Positions 46,058 to 56,895 of a stretch of 64,000 nt of DNA are shown here, piece by piece. The notes beneath the pieces were generated by a model. It was given only the letters and a program-made list of their open reading frames with translations. It was not told where the DNA came from and did not search any database. Source of the stretch: Hedera helix (Eukaryota; Streptophyta; Magnoliopsida; Apiales; Araliaceae); the NCBI GenBank assembly GCA_947179155.2, contig OX359264.1, forward strand, positions 2,352,001 to 2,416,000, written 5' to 3'. Within the stretch, counting starts at the first letter, position 1. Each line of letters opens with the position of its first letter. The position numbers were made by a program, and so were the translations under genes.

Positions 46058-47065
46058 ATGAGTTTTAGGGCGGCTGAGGATGATTCAGCAACAGAAATTC
46101 ATCTTCCGGCTGATATAGATTGGGAAATGCTTGACAAATCCAAGTTTTTCTTCCTCGGCGCCGCTCTTTTTTCCGGTGTATCGGGTACTTTGTATCCTAT
46201 TGTGGTGTTGAAAACAAGGCAACAAGTATTAGTGAAGGAAACCCCCTGCTTTAAAATGGCGAGTTCGATACTAAAAAACGAGGGATTTAGAGGGTTTTAT
46301 AGAGGCTTTGGTACTTCGTTGATGGGTACAATCCCAGCTCGAGCCCTTTATATGGGGGCACTTGAAGTGACCAAAAGTAATGTGGGCACTGCCACTGTTA
46401 ACTTGGGTTTTTCAGAGGCAACTGCAGCGGCTATTGCTAATGCTGCTGCTGGATTGAGTGCTGCCATGTCAGCGCAGCTAGTTTGGACTCCTATTGATGT
46501 TGTGAGCCAGAGGTTAATGGTACAAGGAGGAAGTAATTTGAATAGTTCTGCCTTGAGTACACTTAGATATAATGGTGGGATTGATGCATTTCGAAAGATT
46601 ATACTTTCGGATGGTTTGCGAGGACTTTATAGGGGTTTTGGGATTTCTATATTGACTTATGCGCCATCGAATGCAATGTGGTGGGCATCTTATTCTGTGG
46701 CCCATCGGTTGATTTGGGGTGGAATCGGATGTTATTGTTGTAAGAAAGATGAGGGTGGTTTTAGGCCAGGTTCAACAGCAGTGATAGCAGTACAAGGGGT
46801 GAGCGCGGCGATGGCTAGTGGAGTTTCGGCTTTGGTTACAATGCCACTCGATACAGTTAAGACGAGATTGCAAGTTTTGGATGGAGTGGGGCGGCCTACG
46901 ATTGCTCAGACAGTGAGGAAGTTGGTGAAAGAGGGTGGATTTGGTGCTTGTTATAGAGGTTTGGGGCCAAGGTGGGCTTCAATGTCTCTGTCTGCAACAA
47001 CAATGATCACTACTTACGAGTTTCTCAAGAGGATGTCTACAAAAAATCAAGAAATGTTTGCTTAA
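46058..47065 (+). CDS. Mitochondrial carrier (MCF), SLC25A44-like, 335 aa
   Basis: An inner mitochondrial membrane solute carrier. The start is ATG at 46058 (MSFRAAEDDS); the frame is open upstream only through non-ATG codons. Three repeats of about 100 residues each carry the P-x-D/K-x-x-K/R signature in variant form: YPIVVLKTRQQ (repeat 1), TPIDVVSQRLMVQG (repeat 2) and MPLDTVKTRLQV (repeat 3). Each repeat has a later G-F/L-R-G/A-x-Y-R-G helix motif (GFRGFYRGFG, GLRGLYRGFG, GFGACYRGLG). The tyrosine in YPIVVLK replaces the usual first-repeat residue, as in SLC25A44 relatives. Mammalian SLC25A44 moves branched-chain amino acids; the plant substrate is not established by sequence. Intronless. 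Family call firm, substrate open. Confidence 0.93.
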   Translation: MSFRAAEDDSATEIHLPADIDWEMLDKSKFFFLGAALFSGVSGTLYPIVVLKTRQQVLVKETPCFKMASSILKNEGFRGFYRGFGTSLMGTIPARALYMGALEVTKSNVGTATVNLGFSEATAAAIANAAAGLSAAMSAQLVWTPIDVVSQRLMVQGGSNLNSSALSTLRYNGGIDAFRKIILSDGLRGLYRGFGISILTYAPSNAMWWASYSVAHRLIWGGIGCYCCKKDEGGFRPGSTAVIAVQGVSAAMASGVSALVTMPLDTVKTRLQVLDGVGRPTIAQTVRKLVKEGGFGACYRGLGPRWASMSLSATTMITTYEFLKRMSTKNQEMFA

Positions 47066-47506
47066 TGAGTTTTGGGGGTTTGAGAACTGAGCAAAAGGAA
47101 AACTAGTGATTAGGAGAAATGCTTTGTTGTCAATTTTCAACCCATCCTGACTTTCTTACAATGCCTTCTGCTGTTGGCCTGCCTCATTGAATATCAATGT
47201 AAATTTGTACAAATGTAGTTATGGTTTGTTTGGCTTTTATCTATTAAAATAATTCAATTTACGGTGTTCAATATTGTACAGAAAGATGATCCTCATTTTT
47301 GTTTTTTTGTTGTTATCAGTGTAAATTTTTATGTATATTCTAAGATCAAGGCATTCTGACCTCTCTTAACACCCTACTAATCCTAGCTCAACATGTGCAA
47401 TCCATCGGTTTGGCCCACATGTACTGACCGTAAGAATTTGATCATCAATAAATGCATAAAAAGGCTGAAGGGGTTCGGTATGCATCATCTTGGTTCTTGG
47501 ATCATA

Positions 47507-47546
<40 letters not shown>

Positions 47547-49638
47547 AAAAAAGAAGTGGAATAGTATCTGCAGCAGATCAAATTTCATCAAATTTCTAAA
47601 GGTCAATGAGATACAGACAGGTCCTATTTTAACTAGTTTTTGTAGAAGTGGGGAACATAGGTTATGTAGAAGGATAATAATAACAAATGGCCAATTGCCC
47701 CAATTGATCGTATATGATTGTTAATCTACTAATTCAAAAAGATTGGATTACAAATGAAGATTAGGTATTCTTGTCCAAGTTCCTCTATCTAATTAAAATT
47801 CAACCTTGCGATTACTTGTATGTAAAATGGATCCTTCAACAGCTAAATTGACAAAAAAACATTTGACATTCTTTAGATTAAATTTGAACCAATATGGCAT
47901 TTAGTCAAGTGGAATTTCAGGAACATAAATGTTTCTACTCATTAACCTATCAAAGTTTTAACCGAGGGAGAGAATTAACTGCCAACTGCCGAGAACAGGA
48001 ACATTTTTTTTACCAATTGCACAAGTTGGTATGTTCCACCTTTGTTCTCTCTTCAACAATCTTGAAAGTAGATAGCCGCAGAAACAGCCGAACAGAGTAT
48101 TTTTTTAGCCGCAGAAACAGCCGAACAGAGTATTTTTTTTTCACAAAACAGCAGAATGGGTAAAACAGAACAGATAAGACTATGGTCTGCAATGAGAATG
48201 AGCCATAAAGCTGGTGTAAAACCATGAGCTTGAAGGATAATATAGCAACAAACTTTGCATCCCTATACTCCATGGACCACAATACCAATACAAATTCAAT
48301 GGGCTGCTATTACTTTTGTTTCTGTGGACGACAAGCCAAGAAACAGAGGGACTTGAATGTATTTCTTGCACTCGCTCATACACATTCGGGAACAAAATAG
48401 TACAGAGGGTGGAGTGTAAAGTCAAGTCTATCTACTGACAGAGAACTATACATATTCGGGATTTGTAGTGTAGTCATTAGTATAATGTGTAATCCCTGTC
48501 GGCAAAACTTAGACAGCTATTAGGAACTACACATATCAACGGTTTACATTGAAGTCATTGGTCCAAGGAAAATTATTTATATAACTACTAATTATATATA
48601 GAATGTGAACTGCGACTACCATGAAACTGAAAGCAATAAAATATTTTATTACGGTAATGTGTCCCTTCTTTGCTATCTCCTATCTATTCCATGTATTCGC
48701 ATAAGTTAGTATTTAATAATGACAAAAATTTGTCATCATATATAACAACACTTTTAATCCAGTGTACAATGCAGTGTGTAGTTTGGTTGATTCCTCGGCA
48801 AAATTCAAGAAAAATGCACACAATTATGACACTGCAACTCTTATCCTTAAGCATTCACCAGGACATCTGGTCGCCTGCAGATATGCAGATATTGGGTTAC
48901 TTCTATAAATTACTAGGATAAGAATTTTACTTCGAATCAATGCTGAGAGTTGATGAAAAGTTCATGTGGCTTCCGTCTGATGGAAAATTTCAGTGCACTA
49001 GACTGACAATAGTAGACGGTGGATGGATCCTACCTAATGCAGAGCCACCTAGAAAACAAAAGCAACACATTTATATCACTTCGGAACAGAATATCTTTCC
49101 TCCATTGAAGCAAATTCATCAAGAAACTTGCTCTTTCTAATTCATTATTTCTCTCCAAAGCAGCATAAAATTCTTAGACATTGAACATGGAGGACCAAAG
49201 TTCAGAATCAGCTTAAACGACATGGGTGATTTCACTCTAGTCGATAAAATGCAGGCATGGAGCTCACTATTTCAACATTGAAATATATCATTAAAATCAA
49301 ACAACAATAGGATGAATCTTTCCACCAACTGACAAAAGAAAGAAGTGATTTTCCACATGAGCAACATATATTCTAGTTAAGAAAGTAATAAATATCCTGA
49401 TTGTATAATCAAAAGAAAAAATATCCTGATTGTATATTTAAAAGAAAAAAAAATCCTGATGGCAACCTAGACAACTAATGGAACTTTTAAAACTTAAAAG
49501 CTACACGATTAATTGTAACAGTTGAGACCTACACAGCATCTAAGGGTGATCATCAAAATACTTGTTTTCATTGCCGAGAGTAGAACCCGTCATTTAGCAG
49601 AATAAATCCGTGGAGGGATTCTGCTTTCCCAGCTATAA
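47066..49638. other. Intergenic: 3' UTRs and unassigned DNA
   Basis: The first about 250 bp are probably the 3' UTR of the carrier (AATATCAATGTAAATTTGTAC region), and the last about 100-300 bp belong to the Alfin-like gene on the other strand. Notable: a run of 37 C (47508-47544); a 34-bp perfect tandem duplication around AGCCGCAGAAACAGCCGAAC (about 48074-48138); and three imperfect copies of AATATCCTGATTGTAT (49391-49460). No further gene recognised; open frames at 47.4-47.7 kb only reflect the C-run. Confidence 0.45.
47508..47544. repeat. Homopolymer of 37 C
   Basis: Uninterrupted C-run followed by seven A. True length is uncertain because such runs are error-prone in sequencing and assembly. 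Confidence 0.85.
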
Positions 49639-52600
49639 TCAAGGGCGTGCCCTCTTGTTGCTGCAAGCAGGGCATTTGTACTGCTTGATATGCTCAGCCC
49701 TTGCTGGGGTGATCTTAACACACTTTCCATGGAACCACTTCTCACAGACGTCACAGCAGATCCAGAACTCATCCTGCCCATAATTCTCTCCACATGCTCC
49801 ACACAATGCATCCCCGTGCTCATCTTCCTCTTCTTCCAAGCCTTCCTCATCCTCATCATCATCTTTTGGTTGTGACACTTTTGGAAACTTACCCTGAGAT
49901 TCTGAGCCTCGCTGCTTTTCACGGAAGTATCAGAACAAGAAAACAAATAATAAGTAAAAGAAGCAAACTTGCTCCACATAAACAGGATTTATGCAACTGA
50001 AGAGGCTAATTCTTTCTTTTCCATATCCTCGCTTGATAAAGAAACAAAGAAAAATCAGAAGAGCTGCAACAGAGAGGCCTTTCTGGTCCATTTATGAGTC
50101 TAATAAGGTTGTTGGTGACGTTTGATATCATGGGCTTCTATAAACTTAGTGCATATACGGATGAGGTAAAGAAAATAGTATAAAGTTGTTTTGATTAGCA
50201 GGCACAAATGTAGACACTGGTGCACCATCATGCAGGACACATCCAAACCCTTGAACTATAAAACCGTGGAGTACACGGTGAAGTATTCATATATACATTC
50301 AATGCACCAAGATTTTAAAATACCTTTAAAAAAAATTGGGAACTATGACTCTCTCCATCCTAATTGGTCAGAGGAATACAAGAACATTGCATACACTTTA
50401 GAACACAAGCAGGTAAAGAATATCACTGCTGAATGCCGCCTTTCAAGAGAAATTTAAAGTACAAAATAAAGACTAATGCTATGGTTATACGAGGTTTCTT
50501 TTCTAATATCCTGATATATACACTTGAGCAATGAATTGTTGTTTAGGTTGGCTCTACATTGCTGCTCAATTTCCATTAATACAATTATCCAAAACTATTT
50601 TTTAATTTCTGATCTTACAATCATAAAATAATCCAGCTAGCTACTATACCAGAAACAAGCCCTGTCAACCAGTAATTTATTTATTTATAATCATAAAATG
50701 GGATTAAAAAGGTAAAAGCAGAGGATACGGAGGAAATATGTTATGAAAAGCAAAAGGTAGAGAAGTAGAATATTTACTACCTTGGGATTTGACTTCGATT
50801 TGCGGCTTTCAAAATGGGATTTAAAAGGTAAAAGTTGAGAACCTAAAAGTAACATGTTATGCAATAAAAACGGTAGAAAAGTAGAAGTCCTTTACTACCT
50901 TAGGATTTGATTTGGGTTTGCTGCTGCTGTGATTTGACACAGCTGACTTCTCCTTTGATTGCTTCTTGGCAGCCCCCGTCACAACTTCAAATATTGTTGG
51001 GAGATCATTTATCATGTTAAAAAGTCGCTTCCTGCATAATTAATACAGATGAGATGTCATAGGAAAGGTAATGAAACCATAAAGTATATCTCTTTTCAGA
51101 TAAGGAAACTGTCATCCTCATAAGAAACGTATACCACTGGAGGACTACAAATGAGAACGAATTAAAATCAGTGTTTCCACTTCGTAAAGCAGATATTTAG
51201 CCTTAGGCCCTTAATAAGGGTGTAAGACATTTCCTTGCTCTGCTATCCAATAAGATGTATCATTCCTTTTCAATTTACGCATGATCATAATTTAATTAAA
51301 AGTGATGAGGATTTAAGGTCTACATATAGAAATTGTTTTTTCATAAGCTGATAATATATATATATATATATATATATATAACAAGCTCAAAATAAATTAA
51401 TGAGCTATATATGAAAACTTTGATGCTCTGATTTTTTTATTTTTATTTTGGTCGGGGGGGGGGGGGGGGGGGGGGGAGGATTTTAGGTACGAATGATATC
51501 TTACAAAAATTTCAATCAATTGTCTAATTATTCAATAAGTAAAAAATAACAAAGTACATTCACATCTATAATACTCCTAAACAACTTACCTAAACATAAA
51601 TTGGATTCTAATAAGATAACTATCAAAATCACAAATAAATTAAATTAATTAAATACAATTTCTAGAATCTTCTTTTATTTCCATAAGCTTCCAAAGTCTC
51701 TTATGTTACTCCAACCATGCACCGCAGGCTCATCCTGCATCAATCATGCTACACTAAACCTTGAACCACATTTTACTGTGGTTTCCAATCAATGTTCATT
51801 TGAAATGTGAAACTACATTCATTGTGTAGTTTTCAGACCTCTCCAAAATGTCAACTTATTTAACATGGCTGGGAAGATATTTTAGTAAGAATACAAGAGA
51901 TGTACAAAGTAAAAAGCTATACTACAAAAAAGTAACAATAATACGACAGCCACACAATTCAGATCTTTATTCAAAGGCATTATTTAGGTCTAATACGTAA
52001 ATTAGTTGGGAACAGTTTAAAACAAAACAAAAAAAAAACTAAAAATTACTCCCTATGTCCCATTTGGAGTGACATGTTTCAAAACAATGCTAATGACGCA
52101 GATTTAAAGACGATCCCATGGCATAATTAGATACTATCGAAACTACAATTTAGATGCTAAAGAATGGTTTGGCAAAAATTACATCAAGAATATACCACAT
52201 CCGACCTACAAAGAATGTCACTATTGAAATTTATTTGTCCAACATAATACTCACTCTTTCAAAAGTAAAATAAATATTATTGGAAAAAGACTATTGTTTT
52301 ATATGGTCACAGCAAGTACAAGCACATATATCTAAGTTAATACTGTAATTTCTTGTATAACCAACATTTTGCCTTCTACAGTTGACTATTCTATTGCATG
52401 AAATACCAATTATGACATCTATGCAAGGGAGACGTAATGTCATACATTTTATTTGATTGATTAGTATTAATATGTTATACATCTGATTAGATGCCAATTG
52501 CACAATTTTCGGATAAAGGAAGAAATAAAGAACTAAAGTTTAAGTGAGATACTGTAAATTTTACTTCCATATATCCACCCTCCCACTCTACTTCAGACTT

Positions 52601-55533
52601 AGACGTTGTGAGAATCAAAATAACCATCAACAATAAAATTAAAAGAAGAATGTACCTATCAGCTTTATCAAACCCAAATCTAGCACCAAAGTAAAATGCC
52701 ACAGCAAGTAACCATGCATCACTGTGAACAGCAACCAAAGACAGCCAGTCCTTCTCTTGCATACCATCTCTGGCAAAATTAATACCAAGCGCAGGCTCTG
52801 GAAGCTCTGGAGGCACCTCTTCAGCAGGTAAATTGACTTCCCATCGCTCATTTGGAAATCCATAGAGGCAAAGATTTTCCTTCTCTGTTATTCAATAAAG
52901 AAAAGACTTCTCCCAATTAAACAAAAAATTCTATTACTTCAAAATCCAGAATTTCAGTTGAACACACAGCAAGAATATGAAACAAGCATGCAACTTAAGA
53001 TTGAAAATGCTTTTCTAGAACCAAACAAAAAGGACTGTTGATACACCTATAAGACTAGATTGGATAAGAAATTTGTATGTAAAATCTTAATACAAAACTT
53101 TGCAGTTTATAGAATACCAAGCAACCATAAAACTCACTGGTTCTAAATGCAACGCATCATCCATATTAAATCAGTATATGGAAAAAAAATATGGACTGAT
53201 AGATCAATTCATATAAGCCCATATTAGGAGCAACAGTTCAAAATACAATACGAATATGTTTAGTTAATATATCCCCATGAACCTCATTTTGAGTTCAACT
53301 AACGTAACATTGGAGCGTTTTAGTGAACAGTGAGGATTTGGTTTGTAGAATTTAAGTAAGAAGTCAAAGACAAAATAAAGATAAAAAATAGATGAGCTAA
53401 AAACTTGGGAGAAATAATAAATTTAAAAAGTAAGAGAACAAGATAGCTAGACTAAGACATTCTAATTCATATGTTCATTTCATTGATCATCAACCACACA
53501 TTACATATTTTATTATTTATACTAGTTTATGAATCACCGAGACTAAGCCATTCTAATTCATATGTTCATTTTGTTCAGCATCAATCACACAGTACATATT
53601 TATTATTTATACTAGTAAAAGAACCACAACCTAAATTGACTTGGGGACAAAGATGACTAGTGGACAAATAAAATTATTAAATAACCATGTGCAAGCTAAC
53701 AATCCTACAACTTAGGGACATAGTAATAGTAACGTGAGAAATACTTCTAGAATACTCCTAAGTTTAGTAGTACGGTTATCAAAACTTGCAATTAAGATTT
53801 AAGAACCATCCTTTAAAGGATTGGCCAGCGTATGTACAAACGCACGACTTAAAACTCAAAGCAGATGCAAAATTAATGCAAGTTCAGGAAATATTTCATA
53901 AATTCATCAACAAATCCAAGCGGTAGACATTCAGATTAAATAATGCATACCACATCACAAATTCTACATTTAGACATTCTTTCCTTTTCTCTTCAAAGAG
54001 TAATATCATGACAGCAGTGAAACAGATTAAGCAGTTAGGGTTAGGAGAGATGATGAAGTAAGATGACAAGTGTCATGAGTAAATGTCTAACGCCACAGGG
54101 AAAACTAGGCTACTCTTTAGAATTGACCACTTCAACGGCGTGTAAGCACTTTACAACCATACAGTTGAATCACAACATGTTCGAATCAAAATCATCATGG
54201 GATTCAATATTGATGTGGACAGTAAACGAAATGGAAGGAAGTAATGTTTATTCAAAATCATCATGGGATTCAATATTTTTATTTTTATTTTATTTTATTT
54301 TCTGGAAAGGGGGGAACGAAATGGAAGGGAGTAATGTTGATTAAAAATCATGGGATTCAATATTTTTATTTTTATTTTGTTTTTTGGAAAGGGGGGCAGG
54401 GGTTGAAGGGGTTTGCCACTCGAATTAATCGAATATATAGTTCATGGAAAAATGATGATTCGGACTATAAAATTTTAAATTTATACATAATAATACTGAG
54501 CCGTATTTGATTTTAGTCAATAAATTTTTAATATTATAAACTATCAAAAGTATACAACTAATTACAAATAAATTCACATCAACTTTAAAGTTTAGGATTT
54601 TAGGAACTGATTTAAAGTCAAAATGGGACTCCATTTGTGGTACCGAGAGCAATGTTTAGAAAACCGGACCGGTCATCGAACCGAAAAAGTTACCGGGTGG
54701 ATGGGTCACTGGTCCAACCAGTGGTCGAACCGTTATTGAACCAGTAACGTCATAAATACATAAAAAAATATATTATTAATAATTAATAAAATAAAATATC
54801 TAATTTTTTATAAGCTAAAATATAGTAAAATAATGTTATAATATTATTAAAAATATTTTTGTAAAAAAAAAAAAACACTTGAAAACCGGGTCACCGGTTC
54901 AACTACCAGTTTTACCGGTGGACAACCGATTTTTGACCGGCTCGTTGAATTTCCAGTTTTTTGACCGGATCAGACCGGAAAGTCGACTGGTTCCGGTCGA
55001 ACCACAGTCCGACTGCCGGTCCTATCCGGTTTTCTCAACATTGACCGAGAGTATATAAAAGATGATAATAAGACCATATAAATATAAGTCACAGATATTT
55101 GAAAACAGAAAAATATACACTCATTCATAAGCATATAATAAACGGAAAATTGCATTTCCTCAAAATCATAAACTCTTCAACAACACACCCCATCAAACTA
55201 AAATCCATCTAACAATAATGTGAAATTAAGTTCAGTACACAAAAACTAACCAGGGTCACACTGCTGGTAGAATTCCTCAACATCTGCATAAACCCAGAAA
55301 AGTTACACAAACATCATACCAAATTTAGTTGTTTTTGAAAATAAAACCAACAAGATAAAGACAAAAAACAAAATAAATAAATGCATTGTCGTACAAATGG
55401 CAAAAGAACAAATAAAGGAGAGAGTTCCCATTTTACCAGTGGTGAGGGCTTTAATCATTCCAGCTCTCCGACTCTTGAAATCTCTGAAAACTTCTTCCAC
55501 AGTTCGAGGATTGTACTGTTGACCTCCATCCAT
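49639..55533 (-). CDS. Alfin-like PHD-finger protein (histone H3K4me2/3 reader), five exons, 255 aa
   Basis: Exons on the minus strand: 55437-55533, 55251-55283, 52656-52884, 50899-51031, 49639-49914 (768 nt with stop), all with GT-AG ends and matching phase. The start ATG at 55533 gives MDGGQQYNPRTVEEVFRDFK. The N-terminal Alfin domain (residues about 8-135) has DFKSRRAGMIKALTT, EEFYQQCDPEKENLCLYGFP, WEVNLPAEEVPPELPEPALG and FYFGARFGFDK. An acidic, Lys-rich linker follows. The C4HC3 PHD finger has C202, C205, C218, C221, H226, C229, C245 and C248, with W215 and acidic residues for methyl-lysine binding. The end is SNKRARP. Nuclear; in Arabidopsis these proteins bind H3K4me3 and work with Polycomb in seed genes and in stress responses. 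Intron 2 (52885-55250) holds a hAT-like element and local repeats; intron 4 holds a partial copy of exon 4. Confidence 0.95.
50701..50928 (-). repeat. Tandem duplication of the exon 4 end and its splice donor, Alfin-like gene
   Basis: Two copies of about 110 bp (about 50701-50808 and 50817-50928). In gene sense each has CAAATC(C/T)AAG-type exon end followed by GTAGTAAA, then TTCTACTT.TCTACC, CATAACAT and CTTTTACCTTT. The outer copy is the true end of exon 4 (SKPKSNPK). The inner copy could serve as an extra exon or cryptic donor encoding SRKSKSNPK-like residues. Confidence 0.7.
51032..52655 (-). other. Intron 3 of the Alfin-like gene
   Basis: About 1.6 kb, AT-rich, with a (TA)n microsatellite at about 51354-51380 and a run of 23 G at 51454-51476 preceded by a T-rich block. 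No gene inside. Confidence 0.75.
51454..51476. repeat. Homopolymer of 23 G
   Basis: Uninterrupted G-run in intron 3 of the Alfin-like gene (C-run in the sense of the gene). Confidence 0.85.
53452..54400. repeat. Local tandem duplications in intron 2 of the Alfin-like gene
   Basis: First, a unit of about 88 bp (GACTAAG.CATTCTAATTCA ... TTTATACTAGT) occurs twice at about 53452-53537 and 53540-53620. Second, a unit of 70-120 bp containing CATGGGATTCAATATTTTTA, GGAAAGGGGGG, ACGAAATGGAAGG and AGTAATGTT occurs three times, with truncations, at about 54185-54400. Confidence 0.65.
54650..55043. mobile_element. Non-autonomous hAT-like element, 394 bp, in intron 2 of the Alfin-like gene
   Basis: Terminal inverted repeats CAATGTTTAGAAAACCGG and CCGGTTTTCTCAACATTG. 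8-bp TSD ACCGAGAG at 54642-54649 and 55044-55051. Subterminal regions are full of ACCGGT/CCGGTC motifs, flanking an AT-rich core. The TSD length and short TIR with C-A-R-x-G start fit the hAT superfamily. No transposase. Confidence 0.82.
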
Positions 55534-56895
55534 CACTTCGAAGCTCTATAAAAATTATATACAGGTGTTTATAGAGAGAGAAATTGAAACAATAGATCAA
55601 AAAATGAAAATAATAAGAAAATAGTTCTTCAGGTGGAGACAGAATGGAGAAGAAGAGAGGAGGGAAATTTTGGAATTTTTTTTTTTGACCTCCCCAGATG
55701 AGAGAGAGACGGAGAGAGAGGGAGGTGAAGGGGAATGAGAAAGAGGGAGTAATTCGATTCGATAAAGACGGAAGTCCGATGAGGATTTGGATTTTTGGCC
55801 CATAAAATAGAAAAGAAAGCCCTAAAAACCAAGTTGGCCCAATAGAATAATGAATTTATTTCCTTTGTGTGGGTCCAGTAATATTTAGTTGAGTTTGGGC
55901 TTTTCTATGGTGGATCATGCTTAGGGAGAAGTATCCCATCATACGTACCTTATGCAGCTTGACGCTTGTTATGTACTTTGGTATGGTGTGTACTTATAAA
56001 TAGCCCAAAATAAAGGTCCGGATTTGGATTTGGATTTGGATTTGAATAATTTTGAAGTGCCAAGAAAGAAATTTTGTTTCCTTCTTGGGGCAAATTATAT
56101 TTGGTAATTTTGTGGCATCATAAAAGGGATTGAAACTGTCTCATGAATTAACATTAGGGCATGATTTATTTTTCAAAAAAATGTGATTTGTGGTGTGGGG
56201 GAGCTAAGTGTTAATATATTTCTTATTTCATCTTTGCATCTTCTTTTTTTTATTAATTAATTTTTCCCCTTATTTTTACATGTAGTCTGTAAAATTTGTT
56301 GATCTAGTGAAGAAGTTGAAACTCTGTTGACGATGATGATAACAAGCCTGCATGCATGGTAAAATAAAATCTTTATTTTGTTATTAGAAAAAGTACTTTA
56401 AATCCAGACAAGCAAGAAATCAGTGGGTAATCAAAGGTTATTTACCTCATTTGCATTTTGCTAGCTTGCTATGCTAATTCTATTGACACCAAAATCCACC
56501 CTTCCTGCGTCCACAAAATATCATATTCCTTTCATTCATATAAGAAAGATGGTACAAGATGGCATATTTATACCCAGTAACCTCTTACCAGACAAAGGTT
56601 GCTCTAATCCCTTCTCTACCAACCAACCAACCTTGCCTTCGGGCCAAGAAATTACACATTTAAGGAGCTACAAAACTGAGTAGGGAGATGTATTCAAGTT
56701 AATCTCAAGTTGCGTACAAGTATGGTTTATGCAGTCTTAAAGAAAGCTTCCAATACTGACCCCTAATGCTAGGGGGAAAAGAAGAAAAAACACAACAACA
56801 AAAAAAGATTACACGCTCATTTACTCCTGCCATAGGCTCGGACGGAAAAAGGCAAAGAATTCGGGACTTGACGAGCAATTCATGGCAATAAATAA
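55534..56895. other. Alfin-like promoter/leader and AK-HSDH 3' flank
   Basis: About 55534-55810 is the probable leader of the Alfin-like gene, with a CT-rich stretch on its sense strand (complement of GAGAGAGAGACGGAGAGAGA, near 55690-55720) common in plant core promoters. A short (GGATTT)n repeat lies at about 56018-56045. From about 56480 to 56895 lies the likely 3' UTR of the aspartokinase/homoserine dehydrogenase gene. No further gene was recognised. Confidence 0.45.

Noticed and set aside
47393..47724. Proline-rich or glycine-rich open frames near 47.5 kb
   Set aside because: Produced by the 37-C homopolymer in several frames on both strands.
48940..49140. 66-aa open frame MLRVDEKFMW...
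   Set aside because: No family resemblance and no splice or promoter context; left as unassigned intergenic DNA.
55534..55536. One extra N-terminal residue of the Alfin-like protein
   Set aside because: Also a GTG codon; ATG at 55533 gives the usual family start.
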